Assembly (NCBI RefSeq): GCF_038007465.1
Contig: NZ_JBBOXF010000002.1
Span: forward strand, 1-64,000
DNA from: Sporosarcina sp. FSL K6-1508
GTDB taxonomy: Bacteria > Bacillota > Bacilli > Bacillales_A > Planococcaceae
Reading direction: 5' to 3'
DNA length: 64,000 nucleotides
Position numbers and translations under genes: made by a program. This document shows positions 1 to 8,920 of the stretch, piece by piece; position 1 is the first letter of the stretch, and every line of letters starts with the position of its first letter. Under the pieces are notes generated by a model that worked only from the letters and a program-made list of their open reading frames with translations, made no database searches and was not told the DNA's origin.

Positions 1-1399
1 GTAGGTCTTTTTGTAATTGAAAACACATTTTTACAAGCACGTTCAATTTCATATTTTGTGTAACGATGTTCTGATTTTTTTAATGAAAAGATAGATTGTA
101 ATGCCTGCTTTTCAGTTTGATAAGTATCTAAAATATAGCGAACGACTTTCAAGGTTGATGGACCGATACCTTCAGCCCACTCTATTCCTGCTTCAGATGT
201 TTGGTCTACGAATAATTTGTGATTGTCTGGCATATGGTCACTTGACCAAACTTCCCATACAATCGTTTATGAGAAGCCACTCTCATATGGTTGAAAAGGA
301 TCTCAACGAAGTCATTTGATAGTTTAATTTCGACTTGCTGATTGATATACTCGTATGGGACAGAATAAAACATGCTTTCAACAGAGATGTGATAATCTGG
401 ACGTACTTTCGCTGTTTTCCATTCTGATATTTTGTAAGGTGTTAACGGAAGAGGAGAAAGCGCAAATTTCTCCTCTTCTTCAAATGCCGAAAAACGGCAC
501 CCTTCTTTACGAGTAAAAGGTCGTTGATTAAACTCATCCAACTTTACCCGAACTTCTTTATTCAATTCATCAAGGCTGAAGCAGTGTGAATTTCTTAATG
601 CCGCAATAATCCATGTAGAAATAACACCTACTGAGCCTTCTACACTTGCCTTATCTTTCGGTGTCCGAACACGTGCGGGCATGACAACGGTGCCGTAGTG
701 GTCTGCCATTTCCTTGTACGTAGGATTCAAGACTAATTCGCGCGATGTATGCTTTGTCACGCCTGTTTTAAGGTTGTCTGGAACTACGATTTGTGTAACG
801 CCACCAAAATACTCATACGCATGATTATGGGCTGTAATCCATGAATGTAAGTCCATAGATAAGGTAGCTTCTGCATACGCTAACTGGCTGCACGGCAGTG
901 TCGCAACGTAAACGTATGCTTTTACCTTTTCACCGGTATCCCTATCAATGATGAAAGCTGTGGATCCTGCCCAATCGACTTCCATAATCTCGCCTGGTTT
1001 TCTACGTATGCGCAGGGTGGCTTTGTACTTGTCTGCATACTTACTGTAATGACATACAAAACTGCGATACGAGTAGGGAATCTTATTATTCGTTCGGCAC
1101 TCAACTTCATATTCATGATGGAGAAGCGAAAGTGTTACATTTGGCCTCGCTAGCTCTTTATGAATATAGTCAAATTTCAGTGGCTGTCGTCCCGAAGATT
1201 CTAAAGTTTTCTCTGGAAATAAAAACTCTTCAATCCACTGACTCGTCATTACCTCCTCTAAAGGGCAGACTAGTCCTTTCTTTTCAGCTAGATTGATGAC
1301 CTCCGTCACCTTTTGCCGAGAGTGCCCCGTGCTTGCGGTAATGCCCCTCAAACTGATCCCCTCGGCATGTAATTCCAATATCTTTCGATAATGAATCAT
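1..1399 (-). pseudogene. istA: IS21-family transposase IstA, frameshifted and cut by window edge
   Basis: An IstA-like integrase/transposase: N-terminal helix-turn-helix, then a DDE integrase core that includes the motif EVDWAGS. I place the start at the ATG at 1397-1399 because AGGAGGT lies just upstream on the minus strand; a longer reading to 1486 has no such site. The frame is intact to about 250, where it hits a stop after YGKFGQ. From about 250 down to base 1 another frame continues the family's C-terminal region (SDHMPDNHKLFVDQTSEAG and onward). A small indel near 245-252 therefore broke the gene, and this copy is probably inactive. The partner istB would lie outside the window. Seen: frame break and homology-like continuation. 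Inferred: loss of function. Confidence 0.85.
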
Positions 1400-1479
1400 G
1401 CAAAAAACCTCCTGTATAAGCAATGTCACACCATAGGTGTGCTCATTAATTATACAAAAGGTATGAAGTGGTAAAGGCT

Positions 1480-1550
1480 TTGTCACTCACTGGTACAATC
1501 CTTGTCACTTGGTGGTAAAAAACATGGCATGAGTGGTACATTCTCGTGGC
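1480..1550. mobile_element. IS21-like terminal region upstream of istA
   Basis: The stretch upstream of istA carries repeated short words typical of the multiple terminal repeats of IS21 elements: TTGTCACT occurs twice (about 1482 and 1502) and TGGTAC occurs twice (about 1491 and 1527). The element probably ends near 1530-1550. The exact tip and target duplication cannot be fixed because the other end is outside the window. Confidence 0.45.
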
Positions 1551-1653
1551 TGTAATCAGTTAAAGAATGGCGCACCCGCTGATGAAATATAAGATGGCAG
1601 AAATGAAAGTGTAAACTGATTTAATCCAATTAATGCTCAAATTAGAAGTACAA

Positions 1654-1705
1654 AATATAATATACATTCGTGTCCTACAGTAGAGACACGAATGTATATT
1701 ATATT
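1654..1705. repeat. Perfect 21-bp inverted repeat with 10-nt loop
   Basis: Arms at 1654-1674 and 1685-1705 are exact reverse complements; the loop is CTACAGTAGA. No T tract follows in either direction, so it is not a standard terminator. It lies between the IS21 end and the 3' end of the biosynthetic operon. It could be a small mobile-element remnant or a protein-binding palindrome. Confidence 0.6.
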
Positions 1706-1889
1706 GAACCGGAGAAAGAAAATCTAAGAACTACTCCGTTTTAATGTGATCGTGTGACATTGAAAGAGAGTTCGTTTAAACAGTTGAGAGTTTCATGGCA
1801 TTGAACATAAAACAATGTCCTCAAGCCGTGAAGAAAGTGAATAAGATGTCAACGAAACCAACGTCCTAACGCGCTTGTAACTTTTAAAA

Positions 1890-2534
1890 TTAGTTTGACA
1901 AATTAATTGGTTTATAAATAGATTTCTCTATACCAGGGAAAAGAGAATAAACAGGACAACCAATAATCGCTTCTATTTCTTGCATATTTTCAAAAAATCC
2001 TTTCCAATGTTTCGGGACATCTTCAGTTGTTCCATTTCTTATTGCAACTGACACAAGTCTCCTTTCAATGATAGTAAATCCGTTTGCTTCCGCTAAGGCG
2101 TCACATAGTGTCAATAATTTATCATATATAGTCCATTCAATATTATTCATTATTTCGATCATTTCATTCTTTATAGGATCAGGTATTGTAGCCCATCCAT
2201 TTACTGCTTCAATAAGTTCTGTTTTTATTGGAAATGAGTGGGAAATACATATATTCGCATTTCCTTCATACCCCTTTTTCTTTAACAGTAAGTAACCATC
2301 GTAAGAGTGAAGAACGGATTCTGTAAATCCCTTATACCTCCCAATATCATGAAGTATGCCACATATATAAGCTTTATTTGGGTCAATATCAAATCCAGTT
2401 TGTTTCATTGCAATAGAAATGGTTTCTGCTGCTTGTGCAACATAATGTGAATGGTCTACCCATCGCCCAGGATTCTGAAGACTTGCCCATTCCAATATAC
2501 TAACTGCGTATTCACGGTCAGTTATATAATGCAT
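1890..2534 (-). CDS. HD-domain phosphohydrolase-like protein
   Basis: A 214-residue soluble protein with the HD-superfamily pattern: an early His in WVDHSHYV (near residue 27), HDIGRY (near 62), a further His in the ISHSFP segment, and an Asp near LCDALAEA. The family hydrolyses phosphoesters with a bound metal. It is the last gene of the cyclitol operon and overlaps the preceding isomerase gene by 13 bp; GGAGAAAAT precedes the ATG. In this setting it may remove a phosphate from a cyclitol-phosphate intermediate, but that is inference. It could also act on a nucleotide. Confidence 0.75.
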   Translation of the reverse strand: MHYITDREYAVSILEWASLQNPGRWVDHSHYVAQAAETISIAMKQTGFDIDPNKAYICGILHDIGRYKGFTESVLHSYDGYLLLKKKGYEGNANICISHSFPIKTELIEAVNGWATIPDPIKNEMIEIMNNIEWTIYDKLLTLCDALAEANGFTIIERRLVSVAIRNGTTEDVPKHWKGFFENMQEIEAIIGCPVYSLFPGIEKSIYKPINLSN

Positions 2535-3307
2535 ATTTTCTCCTTTAATATTTTATTAATATATTTTTGTTTAAAATCATCAATGCACTTATCTGTATTT
2601 TTAGTGTACTTACATTCTAATCCGATAAACCCATTAAAATTATTATTTTTTATTGTTGTTAAAATATTTGAATAGTTTAACTCGCCTACTCCCGGTTCTG
2701 TTCTACCGGGATTATCTGCAAAGTGAAAATGATTTATGTAATTAAAGTATTCCGTTATATTGTTAATGATATTTCCTTCTGAAATTTGTTGGTGATATAT
2801 ATCAAAACAAATTTTAATGTTTGGACTATCTACATTTTTTATTACTTCAACAGCTTCAGATGATTTTGTTAGAAAGTAATTTTTATGATCTATTAAAGAA
2901 TTTAGTGGCTCAATTTCAAGGACTATACCCGACTCTTCACAAAAAGAAGAGCATTGCTTTAGAGTTTCAATCATTGTACTCAATTGTATCTCCCTAGGGA
3001 CGCCTGGAAGGAAATCGCCAGTCTGAGAAATTATTGATCTAACTCCTAACCTCTTAGCGGTCTCTATTGTCTTTAAGAGACAACTTTTGTATTCTTCTCT
3101 ATTTGATTTATTTACTAAGCTAATATAATTAGTACATATGGAGTTAAAACCAACCCCAATCCTATTAATTTCCTTTTCAACTTTCACAACGTCCAAGTTC
3201 CACCATCTGTAAAATTCTAACCCATCAAGTTTGTGCTCTTTAACTTTTTCGAGATGATAGAAAACATCTTTAGTGGGATAAGCACCATAGCAAATTGAAA
3301 ATTGCAT
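2522..3307 (-). CDS. Sugar-phosphate isomerase/epimerase, hydroxypyruvate-isomerase-like TIM barrel
   Basis: A 261-residue xylose-isomerase-like TIM barrel. Metal and substrate motifs match the Hyi branch: EIEPLNS near residue 130, CFDIYHQQ near 170, and HFHFADNPGRTEPGVGE near 196-212. Such enzymes interconvert aldose/ketose or epimers beside a carbonyl using a divalent metal. The ATG overlaps the stop of the oxidoreductase gene (TAATG), with AAGGAG upstream, so the two are translationally coupled. In a cyclitol operon the likely role is epimerisation or isomerisation of a valiolone-type ketone, comparable in logic to the C2 epimerases of acarbose-type pathways. That assignment is inferred. 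Confidence 0.8.
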   Translation of the reverse strand: MQFSICYGAYPTKDVFYHLEKVKEHKLDGLEFYRWWNLDVVKVEKEINRIGVGFNSICTNYISLVNKSNREEYKSCLLKTIETAKRLGVRSIISQTGDFLPGVPREIQLSTMIETLKQCSSFCEESGIVLEIEPLNSLIDHKNYFLTKSSEAVEVIKNVDSPNIKICFDIYHQQISEGNIINNITEYFNYINHFHFADNPGRTEPGVGELNYSNILTTIKNNNFNGFIGLECKYTKNTDKCIDDFKQKYINKILKEKICII

Positions 3308-4356
3308 TATAATGAACTCCTTTCCATAAAATTAGTCAATATCTCTTCCAGAAAAACCTCTTCTCCTCTTTTAGCAGATTCAACAGCACAAAAGACCATT
3401 GCAAATGAAACAATATTGTCGTGTATACTGCATTCAGGATTTCTGTCTTTTGTAATTGCCTCCACAAATTCAGTAAGAGAATAATCTTGTGCTTGGCATT
3501 TTAAATCTATCAAGGGTATTACGTCTCTTTTTGTTGTTGTATTTGTTTTATTAACATAAATAGAATTCATTCCATCCCAAGTCATACTCCCACTGCTGCC
3601 ATCAATTTGCCATGTGCCTGCTCTATGGGTTTGTGGACCAATTGCACACCAAGAACCGCTATAGTTAATATGAAAATTTTCACATTCAATAATCATAGAA
3701 TGTGCTGCATCCCCTTTATACTTACTCCAATTCGGATTGTAACTTCGTGTTGTTATACTCTTGGGGTTTTTTTGCATAAAATACCTCATTAAATCAAAAT
3801 GGTGTATGCTCATATCGATAATCATAGGATAATCTAATTCAGTTAACCTAAAATTACCTTTTTCAAATGAAGGGTTTCGATTAAATCTTAAATCAATATG
3901 TCCTATCGAACCTATTTGTTTATTTCTCAGATGGTTAGAAACTGTTCGTGAACCGTTAGTAAATCTATAGTCTTGGCTTATCATATATTTAAGATTTGTT
4001 GTATTAACATAATTAAGAATCTCTATTGCAGATTCAAGTGACTCTGCCACAGGCTTTTCACTTAGCACATGTAGGCCATATTCAAAAGCTGTAAAACTTA
4101 CAGCTTTGTGAGTCGCAGGAGGAGTAACATTAATAATAAAATCAGCACTATTATTTTGTGCTGCAACCCTTAAATCACTAAATAAGAGTTCTCTTGGGAT
4201 TCCGTATTCTTTTCCTATACGGTTTAGTAACTCATTATTACTTTCCACGTAACCAACACAAATGACTTGGTTACTCCTTTTTATAGTGTCAATCCATATT
4301 AAACCCATTTTACCTAATCCAACTAGGATTACGTTTAATTTTTTTTTGATAACAAT
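3307..4356 (-). CDS. Gfo/Idh/MocA-family oxidoreductase (non-standard start)
   Basis: An NAD(P)-dependent sugar or cyclitol dehydrogenase. It has the family hallmark EKPVAES and the catalytic region MSIHHFDLMRYF. The first ATG (4308) would delete the first beta strand of the Rossmann fold: in-frame codons upstream encode VILVGLGKMG, the dinucleotide-binding loop. The only start-like codon with a ribosome site (GGAAGGA at 4360-4366) in that frame is ATT at 4354-4356. A TTG one base further down would be in frame only if the run of nine A (4339-4347) were ten. So the gene either uses a rare ATT start or carries a homopolymer indel or sequencing error. Likely role: oxidising a ring hydroxyl before transamination. 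Confidence 0.75.
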   Translation of the reverse strand: MVIKKKLNVILVGLGKMGLIWIDTIKRSNQVICVGYVESNNELLNRIGKEYGIPRELLFSDLRVAAQNNSADFIINVTPPATHKAVSFTAFEYGLHVLSEKPVAESLESAIEILNYVNTTNLKYMISQDYRFTNGSRTVSNHLRNKQIGSIGHIDLRFNRNPSFEKGNFRLTELDYPMIIDMSIHHFDLMRYFMQKNPKSITTRSYNPNWSKYKGDAAHSMIIECENFHINYSGSWCAIGPQTHRAGTWQIDGSSGSMTWDGMNSIYVNKTNTTTKRDVIPLIDLKCQAQDYSLTEFVEAITKDRNPECSIHDNIVSFAMVFCAVESAKRGEEVFLEEILTNFMERSSL

Positions 4357-4365
4357 CTATCCTTC

Positions 4366-5109
4366 CTAGAATGAATAATTGTGTTTTGCTGAAATCTTTA
4401 CTATGTTTTGAGTATCTTTTATTAAGGAATTTTCCTCAATATTTCCCCTAATAAGAATAGTGGGATATGTGATTACCCCTTTACCAATTAACGATCCAGG
4501 ATTAATGACAACATTACAACCGATTTTTGAATTATCACCTATTAAACAACCAAAATACCTTGAATTTGTTGATACTTTAATATTGTCTATTTTTACATCA
4601 ATGTCTCCACCATAAGGTAGATACTTCATATTAGAACATATTGCACCAGCTCCGAGATTTACATTATTTCCTATTATTGAATTTCCAACATAATTAAAAT
4701 GAGGTGCTTTTGCATTATTTAATAAAATACTATGTTTGACTTCAGTAGCATGACCTATAACACAGTTATCACCAATAATCACATTTTCTCTTATATATGC
4801 TCCACTGCGAATAATTACATTTCTACCTATAATTGCTGGTCCCTTGATATAAGCACCGGATTCTACCTTGCTACCTTTTCCTATTATAATTAAGTTATTT
4901 TCATTAATATAAGCTCCAGGTTCTGCTATATTTTCAAATCCGTCTGCATTTCGAATAAAATTATTTTTCAAGAAAAAATGTTCGTAATTTTTTATATCAT
5001 GCAGAAAAAATGTTTTTACATATTCTAATACTTCCCAGGGTGTAGTATTGATATCAAAAATTTCTGGAAGGAAAAACCCCTTATAATCTATGAATTTTTC
5101 TATTTTCAT
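4366..5109 (-). CDS. Left-handed beta-helix acyltransferase, GlmU C-domain-like
   Basis: A 247-residue protein. From about residue 70 it consists of hexapeptide repeats (IIGRNV, IIGDNCVIG, IIGNNVNLGAG and others) forming a trimeric left-handed beta helix. The segment GHATEVKHSILLNNAKAPHF resembles the acetyltransferase part of GlmU-type enzymes, where a His and Lys/Asn line the acetyl-CoA site. The nucleotidyltransferase domain is absent. Likely reaction: transfer of an acetyl or other acyl group to an amino sugar or aminocyclitol. GGAGGAATTAAT precedes the ATG. It sits between the aminotransferase and oxidoreductase, which fits N-acylation of the newly made amine. The substrate is not known. 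Confidence 0.75.
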   Translation of the reverse strand: MKIEKFIDYKGFFLPEIFDINTTPWEVLEYVKTFFLHDIKNYEHFFLKNNFIRNADGFENIAEPGAYINENNLIIIGKGSKVESGAYIKGPAIIGRNVIIRSGAYIRENVIIGDNCVIGHATEVKHSILLNNAKAPHFNYVGNSIIGNNVNLGAGAICSNMKYLPYGGDIDVKIDNIKVSTNSRYFGCLIGDNSKIGCNVVINPGSLIGKGVITYPTILIRGNIEENSLIKDTQNIVKISAKHNYSF

Positions 5110-5110
5110 A

Positions 5111-6373
5111 TTAATTCCTCCATTTATTAAGAGCTGTCTCTAACACTCCAAACAACTCATCAATTTGCTCATAATTTACTATAATCGGAGGTTTGATAAT
5201 TAAACAGTTATTATAAAGTCTTAAAAATATACCATTTAATAGACAGTCATCATATATAGATTTTGCTAATTCCTCATTTACCTGCTGATCGGTAGTATTT
5301 ATAATTTCTAATGAATGGATTAGCCCTACGCCTCTGTGTTTAATATTAATGGCAGTCTTCGATATTAAATAATTCATCTTTTTAAAAATATAATTTTCTT
5401 TACCAGAAATATCAAAATCTTCATTTTTTAATGTAGTTAATGTTGCTTTTGTGGCAGCACAGGAAATGGGATGTCCCCCATTTGTAAAATCGGCTTCATT
5501 ATATGACAATACATCCTTCAGATGTTCTTTTACAAGCACACCAGCTAGAGGGTGTCCACCTGATAAACCTTTCCCTAATGTAATTACATCTGGTGATATA
5601 TCAAAATAAGTTGTAGCAAAGTAACTTGGAACCCAACCAAAGCTTTGGTTCTCATCTAGTATAAATACTATGCCTTCTTCAGAACAAATTTGTTGTACTT
5701 CTTGAAGATATTCCTTTGTTTGCTGATTTACCAAAAGTCCGGCATTAGTCATAATCGGATCCAACAAAATACATGCAATATTTTTGTTGAAAGTAACTGC
5801 ATCACGTATTTCTTTAATGGTATCCTTCCAATCTCCGTCTTGCTCACACTTTGGTGGATTTACAAATATTACATCTTCATTTGAACCCCTTAAAGTTTTT
5901 GGATCTCTACCATATCCTCTGATATTAAGTGTTTGAGTAGTTTGTCCTGTGTGTCCTTTATAAAATGATATAATTCCACTTTTTCCAGTAAACTTCTTGG
6001 CAATTTTAATTCCAGTTTCATTGGCATCAGAACCATCACACATTTTAATATTAACTCTAGTGTGCAAAGGTGGTGCTAATTCCACTAGTAACTTACATGC
6101 TTCATAATATGATGTCGAACCGAACCGACTTGAAACGTACGTTAGTGACTTAGCTTGTTTGACTACAGCATCCACAACTGCCGGGTGACATTGACCCAAT
6201 AATAGATTTAAAGTTTGACTTGAAAAATCCAAGAATTTTTTTCCGGAAATATCCCAAAAATACATACCTTCACCCTTTTCAACAGGTGAAGCATCAAGGC
6301 TAGGATGAACATTACTTGTTAAATAGTCAACGTAATTAGCATTCTTAATCAATTTATACACATTCCTTCCCAT
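5111..6373 (-). CDS. Class III PLP-dependent aminotransferase
   Basis: A 420-residue fold-type I aminotransferase of class III (glutamate-1-semialdehyde/GABA type). Visible: cofactor site GSDANETG near 114-121, the Asp of LDENQ at 240, and the Schiff-base lysine K268 in TLGKGLSGGHPLAG. It would convert a keto group of the cyclitol or sugar to an amine. Class III enzymes are used in acarbose-type aminocyclitol pathways. The ATG at 6373 has a weak ribosome site, but GGAAGG lies inside codons 2-3, so GTG at codon 5 or TTG at codon 8 may be the true start. It begins right after the ROK kinase stop. Confidence 0.85.
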   Translation of the reverse strand: MGRNVYKLIKNANYVDYLTSNVHPSLDASPVEKGEGMYFWDISGKKFLDFSSQTLNLLLGQCHPAVVDAVVKQAKSLTYVSSRFGSTSYYEACKLLVELAPPLHTRVNIKMCDGSDANETGIKIAKKFTGKSGIISFYKGHTGQTTQTLNIRGYGRDPKTLRGSNEDVIFVNPPKCEQDGDWKDTIKEIRDAVTFNKNIACILLDPIMTNAGLLVNQQTKEYLQEVQQICSEEGIVFILDENQSFGWVPSYFATTYFDISPDVITLGKGLSGGHPLAGVLVKEHLKDVLSYNEADFTNGGHPISCAATKATLTTLKNEDFDISGKENYIFKKMNYLISKTAINIKHRGVGLIHSLEIINTTDQQVNEELAKSIYDDCLLNGIFLRLYNNCLIIKPPIIVNYEQIDELFGVLETALNKWRN

Positions 6374-6376
6374 TAA

Positions 6377-7375
6377 CTAACTAATAGATATACTTGTATT
6401 CTTGTGAGTTAAATACAGACCTATACCAATAAGACCGTGAAAATCATCATTTTCACCAAAAACAATCATTTTTGCAACTTCTTCTTCACGAATATTAAAG
6501 TTCTGATATTTTATAAAATAGTCTCTGAGAAGCTTAATATATATTGGTCCTACAGCTTGGGAAAACCCACCGATAATAATAAATTTAGATAAACCAATAC
6601 TTGAATATAAAAAAGAAATTACTTTAGCTAAGGGTTTTATGCTTTCATTTAAAACTAATAACGAAAACTGATCGTTTTTAGTGAGACCGAGAATAACATC
6701 ATGTGTTGTTATATTTTTTTGAAGATAGAAGATTGACTTACTATAAAGGTCATAGTTATCTATACTTAACAATTTGGCTAAATTTTCTACACCTCGACCG
6801 GAAGAAATTGATCCTATATGACCTTCATGTCCACAATCACATAGCATCTTTTTGTATTTACCACCATAGTAGAAATGGCCAATTTCTCCACCCATATTTT
6901 CTTTGTCCAAAAGTACTTCCCTATTCCAAAAAACCTTATTTCCGATGCCTGAACTAACTGTTATTATGCAGAAGTTATCATTTATACGATTTATATATCT
7001 CCAACCTGCAGCCGTAATATCATTAATTATTTCAATATTAATCCCATCTAACTTTTCTTTGAGAATTTGTAAAAGAGGGAATTTATCATTAGTCGATCCC
7101 CATAAAGTAGCCGCGCTAGTAACTACTCCTTCTGTGTCGACAACACCCGGAAAAGAAATACCTAAACCTTTAATTGTATAACCGTCGATTTTCATATAAC
7201 TTTTAACAATTGAAACAATCCTGTTCACAAAGTTATTTCTAATATTTCTTATATCTGTGGAAATTATATAGTTGTCTGATGGTTCATTTGATATATTTCT
7301 AATTTCTCCATCTTTAGTGTATATAGCGGTTCTAAAAGAGGTACCGCCAATATCCATAACAATAAAGTCACTCAA
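6377..7375 (-). CDS. ROK-family sugar/cyclitol kinase
   Basis: A 332-residue ROK kinase. Phosphate-binding motif DIGGTSFRTA at residues 8-17, catalytic Asp in INDITAAGW, GGEIGHF, and a zinc-binding segment CDCGHEGHIG in which the usual third Cys is His. The TTG start at 7375 overlaps the TGA stop of the cyclase gene (TTGA), with GGAGGT upstream, so the pair is coupled. ROK-like kinases phosphorylate C7-cyclitols in validamycin/acarbose-type pathways; next to a valiolone-synthase-type cyclase this is the most likely role. A glucokinase feeding the dehydrogenase is the alternative. Confidence 0.85.
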   Translation of the reverse strand: MSDFIVMDIGGTSFRTAIYTKDGEIRNISNEPSDNYIISTDIRNIRNNFVNRIVSIVKSYMKIDGYTIKGLGISFPGVVDTEGVVTSAATLWGSTNDKFPLLQILKEKLDGINIEIINDITAAGWRYINRINDNFCIITVSSGIGNKVFWNREVLLDKENMGGEIGHFYYGGKYKKMLCDCGHEGHIGSISSGRGVENLAKLLSIDNYDLYSKSIFYLQKNITTHDVILGLTKNDQFSLLVLNESIKPLAKVISFLYSSIGLSKFIIIGGFSQAVGPIYIKLLRDYFIKYQNFNIREEEVAKMIVFGENDDFHGLIGIGLYLTHKNTSISIS

Positions 7376-8532
7376 ACCATTACAACCTCCTTTTCATAAA
7401 AAAGTGATTGAATTTTATTTAAACTCGTAAAGGTTTGATTTAACAATTGAGGACTTATTTCTTTAATATTTTTTATAAATGTTGCTTCTCCAATATTTAT
7501 TGGAACAACAAGGTTTAGATTCATACCACGGTGTAATAGAATATTCTGTAATGATTCCCACATTAAATCGGGAATGAAAGTTTTTTCGTCATAAATTTGT
7601 AAACCGATATCTAAAATCAAATTTAAAATTCTATCACGATCGATTTTGCTAATCCCATTTTTTATATAGTTAAGTTCAGTAGAAATTGCTATATCTAAAG
7701 CTACGGCCGCTCCATGAGAAACTTTATAATTGGTGAAACCTTCTATAAATGGACTGAAAGTATGTCCAAAATCAACAAGTCTTTCTAAGTTATGTTCAAG
7801 AAAATTTCCCGTTAGTTCCTCTAACATTCTTAAAATTGAACGCTCATTTATTTTATGTGGAATATCATTTTTTTCTTGAAAATTATACTTAATTAAACTT
7901 TGAGAGTTACTTTCAATGAGTTCAAATAGAATAGAGTCCTTTACAATTGCCATTTTTATTATTTCCGCTAATCCGAATAATACTTCTTTTTTCTGTAATG
8001 TTTCAAGAAGTTTGATATCATTAATTGTTGCAATGGGAGGATGGTAAGAACCCAAGAAATTTTTCGAGTCTTCAAAATTTACGCCTGTTTTTATTCCGAT
8101 TCCTGCATCAATCTGACCTAGGAGAGTAGTAGGAATCTTTATGTAATCCATTCTGCGCTTATACATTGAAGCAGAGAATCCTACCATATCTAATAAAATT
8201 CCTCCCCCTATTGCTACCATCAATGAATTTCTATCCAGGCAGAATTCCTTACCCGCTTTGCAAATGTTGCTTACACTCTCAATATTTTTATTATATTCAG
8301 TTGTTGGGATAACTATTATTTTGTATTGTTGTTTAAAATTATACTCAAAATATTCTATTACATATTTTGAGTATAATTTATTTACCGTTTCGCTTAGGAC
8401 GACAAGAATTTTTTTTCCGTAACAATAATTTTTAATGGTTTTATTCTCAATATCGAAAATTTTATTTGTAAGAATAACATCATATTCTAAGACTGAGCTA
8501 TCTTTGACTAATATAGTTTTTAAAGCTTTCAA
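7372..8532 (-). CDS. Sugar-phosphate cyclase of the 2-epi-5-epi-valiolone synthase type
   Basis: A 386-residue member of the dehydroquinate synthase superfamily. Seen: NAD site IGGGILLDMVG (108-118), IPTTLLGQID (133-142), KTGVNF (148-153), GLAEIIKMA (187-195), metal-site motif DFGHTFSP (254-261) and a His at 273. In dehydroquinate synthase the 254-261 region ends GHAIE; the SP form is typical of cyclases that use sedoheptulose 7-phosphate (EEVS and relatives such as the 4-deoxygadusol-type enzyme). It would make a C7-cyclitol, the committed step of this operon. The start is TTG with GAGGT upstream. EEVS versus EVS/DDGS cannot be settled by eye. Confidence 0.85.
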   Translation of the reverse strand: MKALKTILVKDSSVLEYDVILTNKIFDIENKTIKNYCYGKKILVVLSETVNKLYSKYVIEYFEYNFKQQYKIIVIPTTEYNKNIESVSNICKAGKEFCLDRNSLMVAIGGGILLDMVGFSASMYKRRMDYIKIPTTLLGQIDAGIGIKTGVNFEDSKNFLGSYHPPIATINDIKLLETLQKKEVLFGLAEIIKMAIVKDSILFELIESNSQSLIKYNFQEKNDIPHKINERSILRMLEELTGNFLEHNLERLVDFGHTFSPFIEGFTNYKVSHGAAVALDIAISTELNYIKNGISKIDRDRILNLILDIGLQIYDEKTFIPDLMWESLQNILLHRGMNLNLVVPINIGEATFIKNIKEISPQLLNQTFTSLNKIQSLFYEKEVVMV

Positions 8533-8560
8533 ATCATATATACCTCTTTCTTTTGAATTA

Positions 8561-8920
8561 TTAAAGGGAGGCCTGAAAAATAAAGACCTTCATTTCGTCT
8601 TCTGAGTTATTAACTAATCCGTGTGTGCCGTATACGGGATTAACGATTACATCTCCTGATTTTATTATTCTTTCTTGGCCATTGTTCAAGTGCATCATAC
8701 CTGTACCAGAAACAATAAAATATACTTCCTCATTTAAATCATGTTGATGTATACCGATTTTTGCTTTCGGTGGTATTTCTATGTAATCAATAAAGTCTAA
8801 TGAGGATTCGAAATCTTCAAAAGAAAATGCTCTTTTCTTTTTAATAAACCCTTCACCTTCATGGCAAATTTCTAATTCTTTTTCAGATTCGTAAACGTTA
8901 ATAACTTTGTTATCACTCAT
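8561..8920 (-). CDS. Small cupin protein
   Basis: A 119-residue single-domain cupin. Motif 1 is G-I-H-Q-H-x(5)-E near residues 57-65 (two His and a Glu that bind metal), motif 2 is near PVYGTHGLVN (His). Such proteins act as isomerases, epimerases, dioxygenases or sensors. It overlaps the upstream ATP-grasp gene by 8 bp and sits just before the cyclase, so it may epimerise or isomerise a pathway intermediate. No substrate-specific motif is visible. Confidence 0.8.
   Translation of the reverse strand: MSDNKVINVYESEKELEICHEGEGFIKKKRAFSFEDFESSLDFIDYIEIPPKAKIGIHQHDLNEEVYFIVSGTGMMHLNNGQERIIKSGDVIVNPVYGTHGLVNNSEDEMKVFIFQASL

Noticed and set aside
922..1116. Open frame inside istA on the same strand
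   Set aside because: Shadow frame inside the transposase; no ribosome site and no protein-like composition.
7372..8532. Dehydroquinate synthase for aromatic amino acids
   Set aside because: The GHAIE motif is replaced by GHTFSP and there are no other shikimate genes; the context is an aminocyclitol operon.
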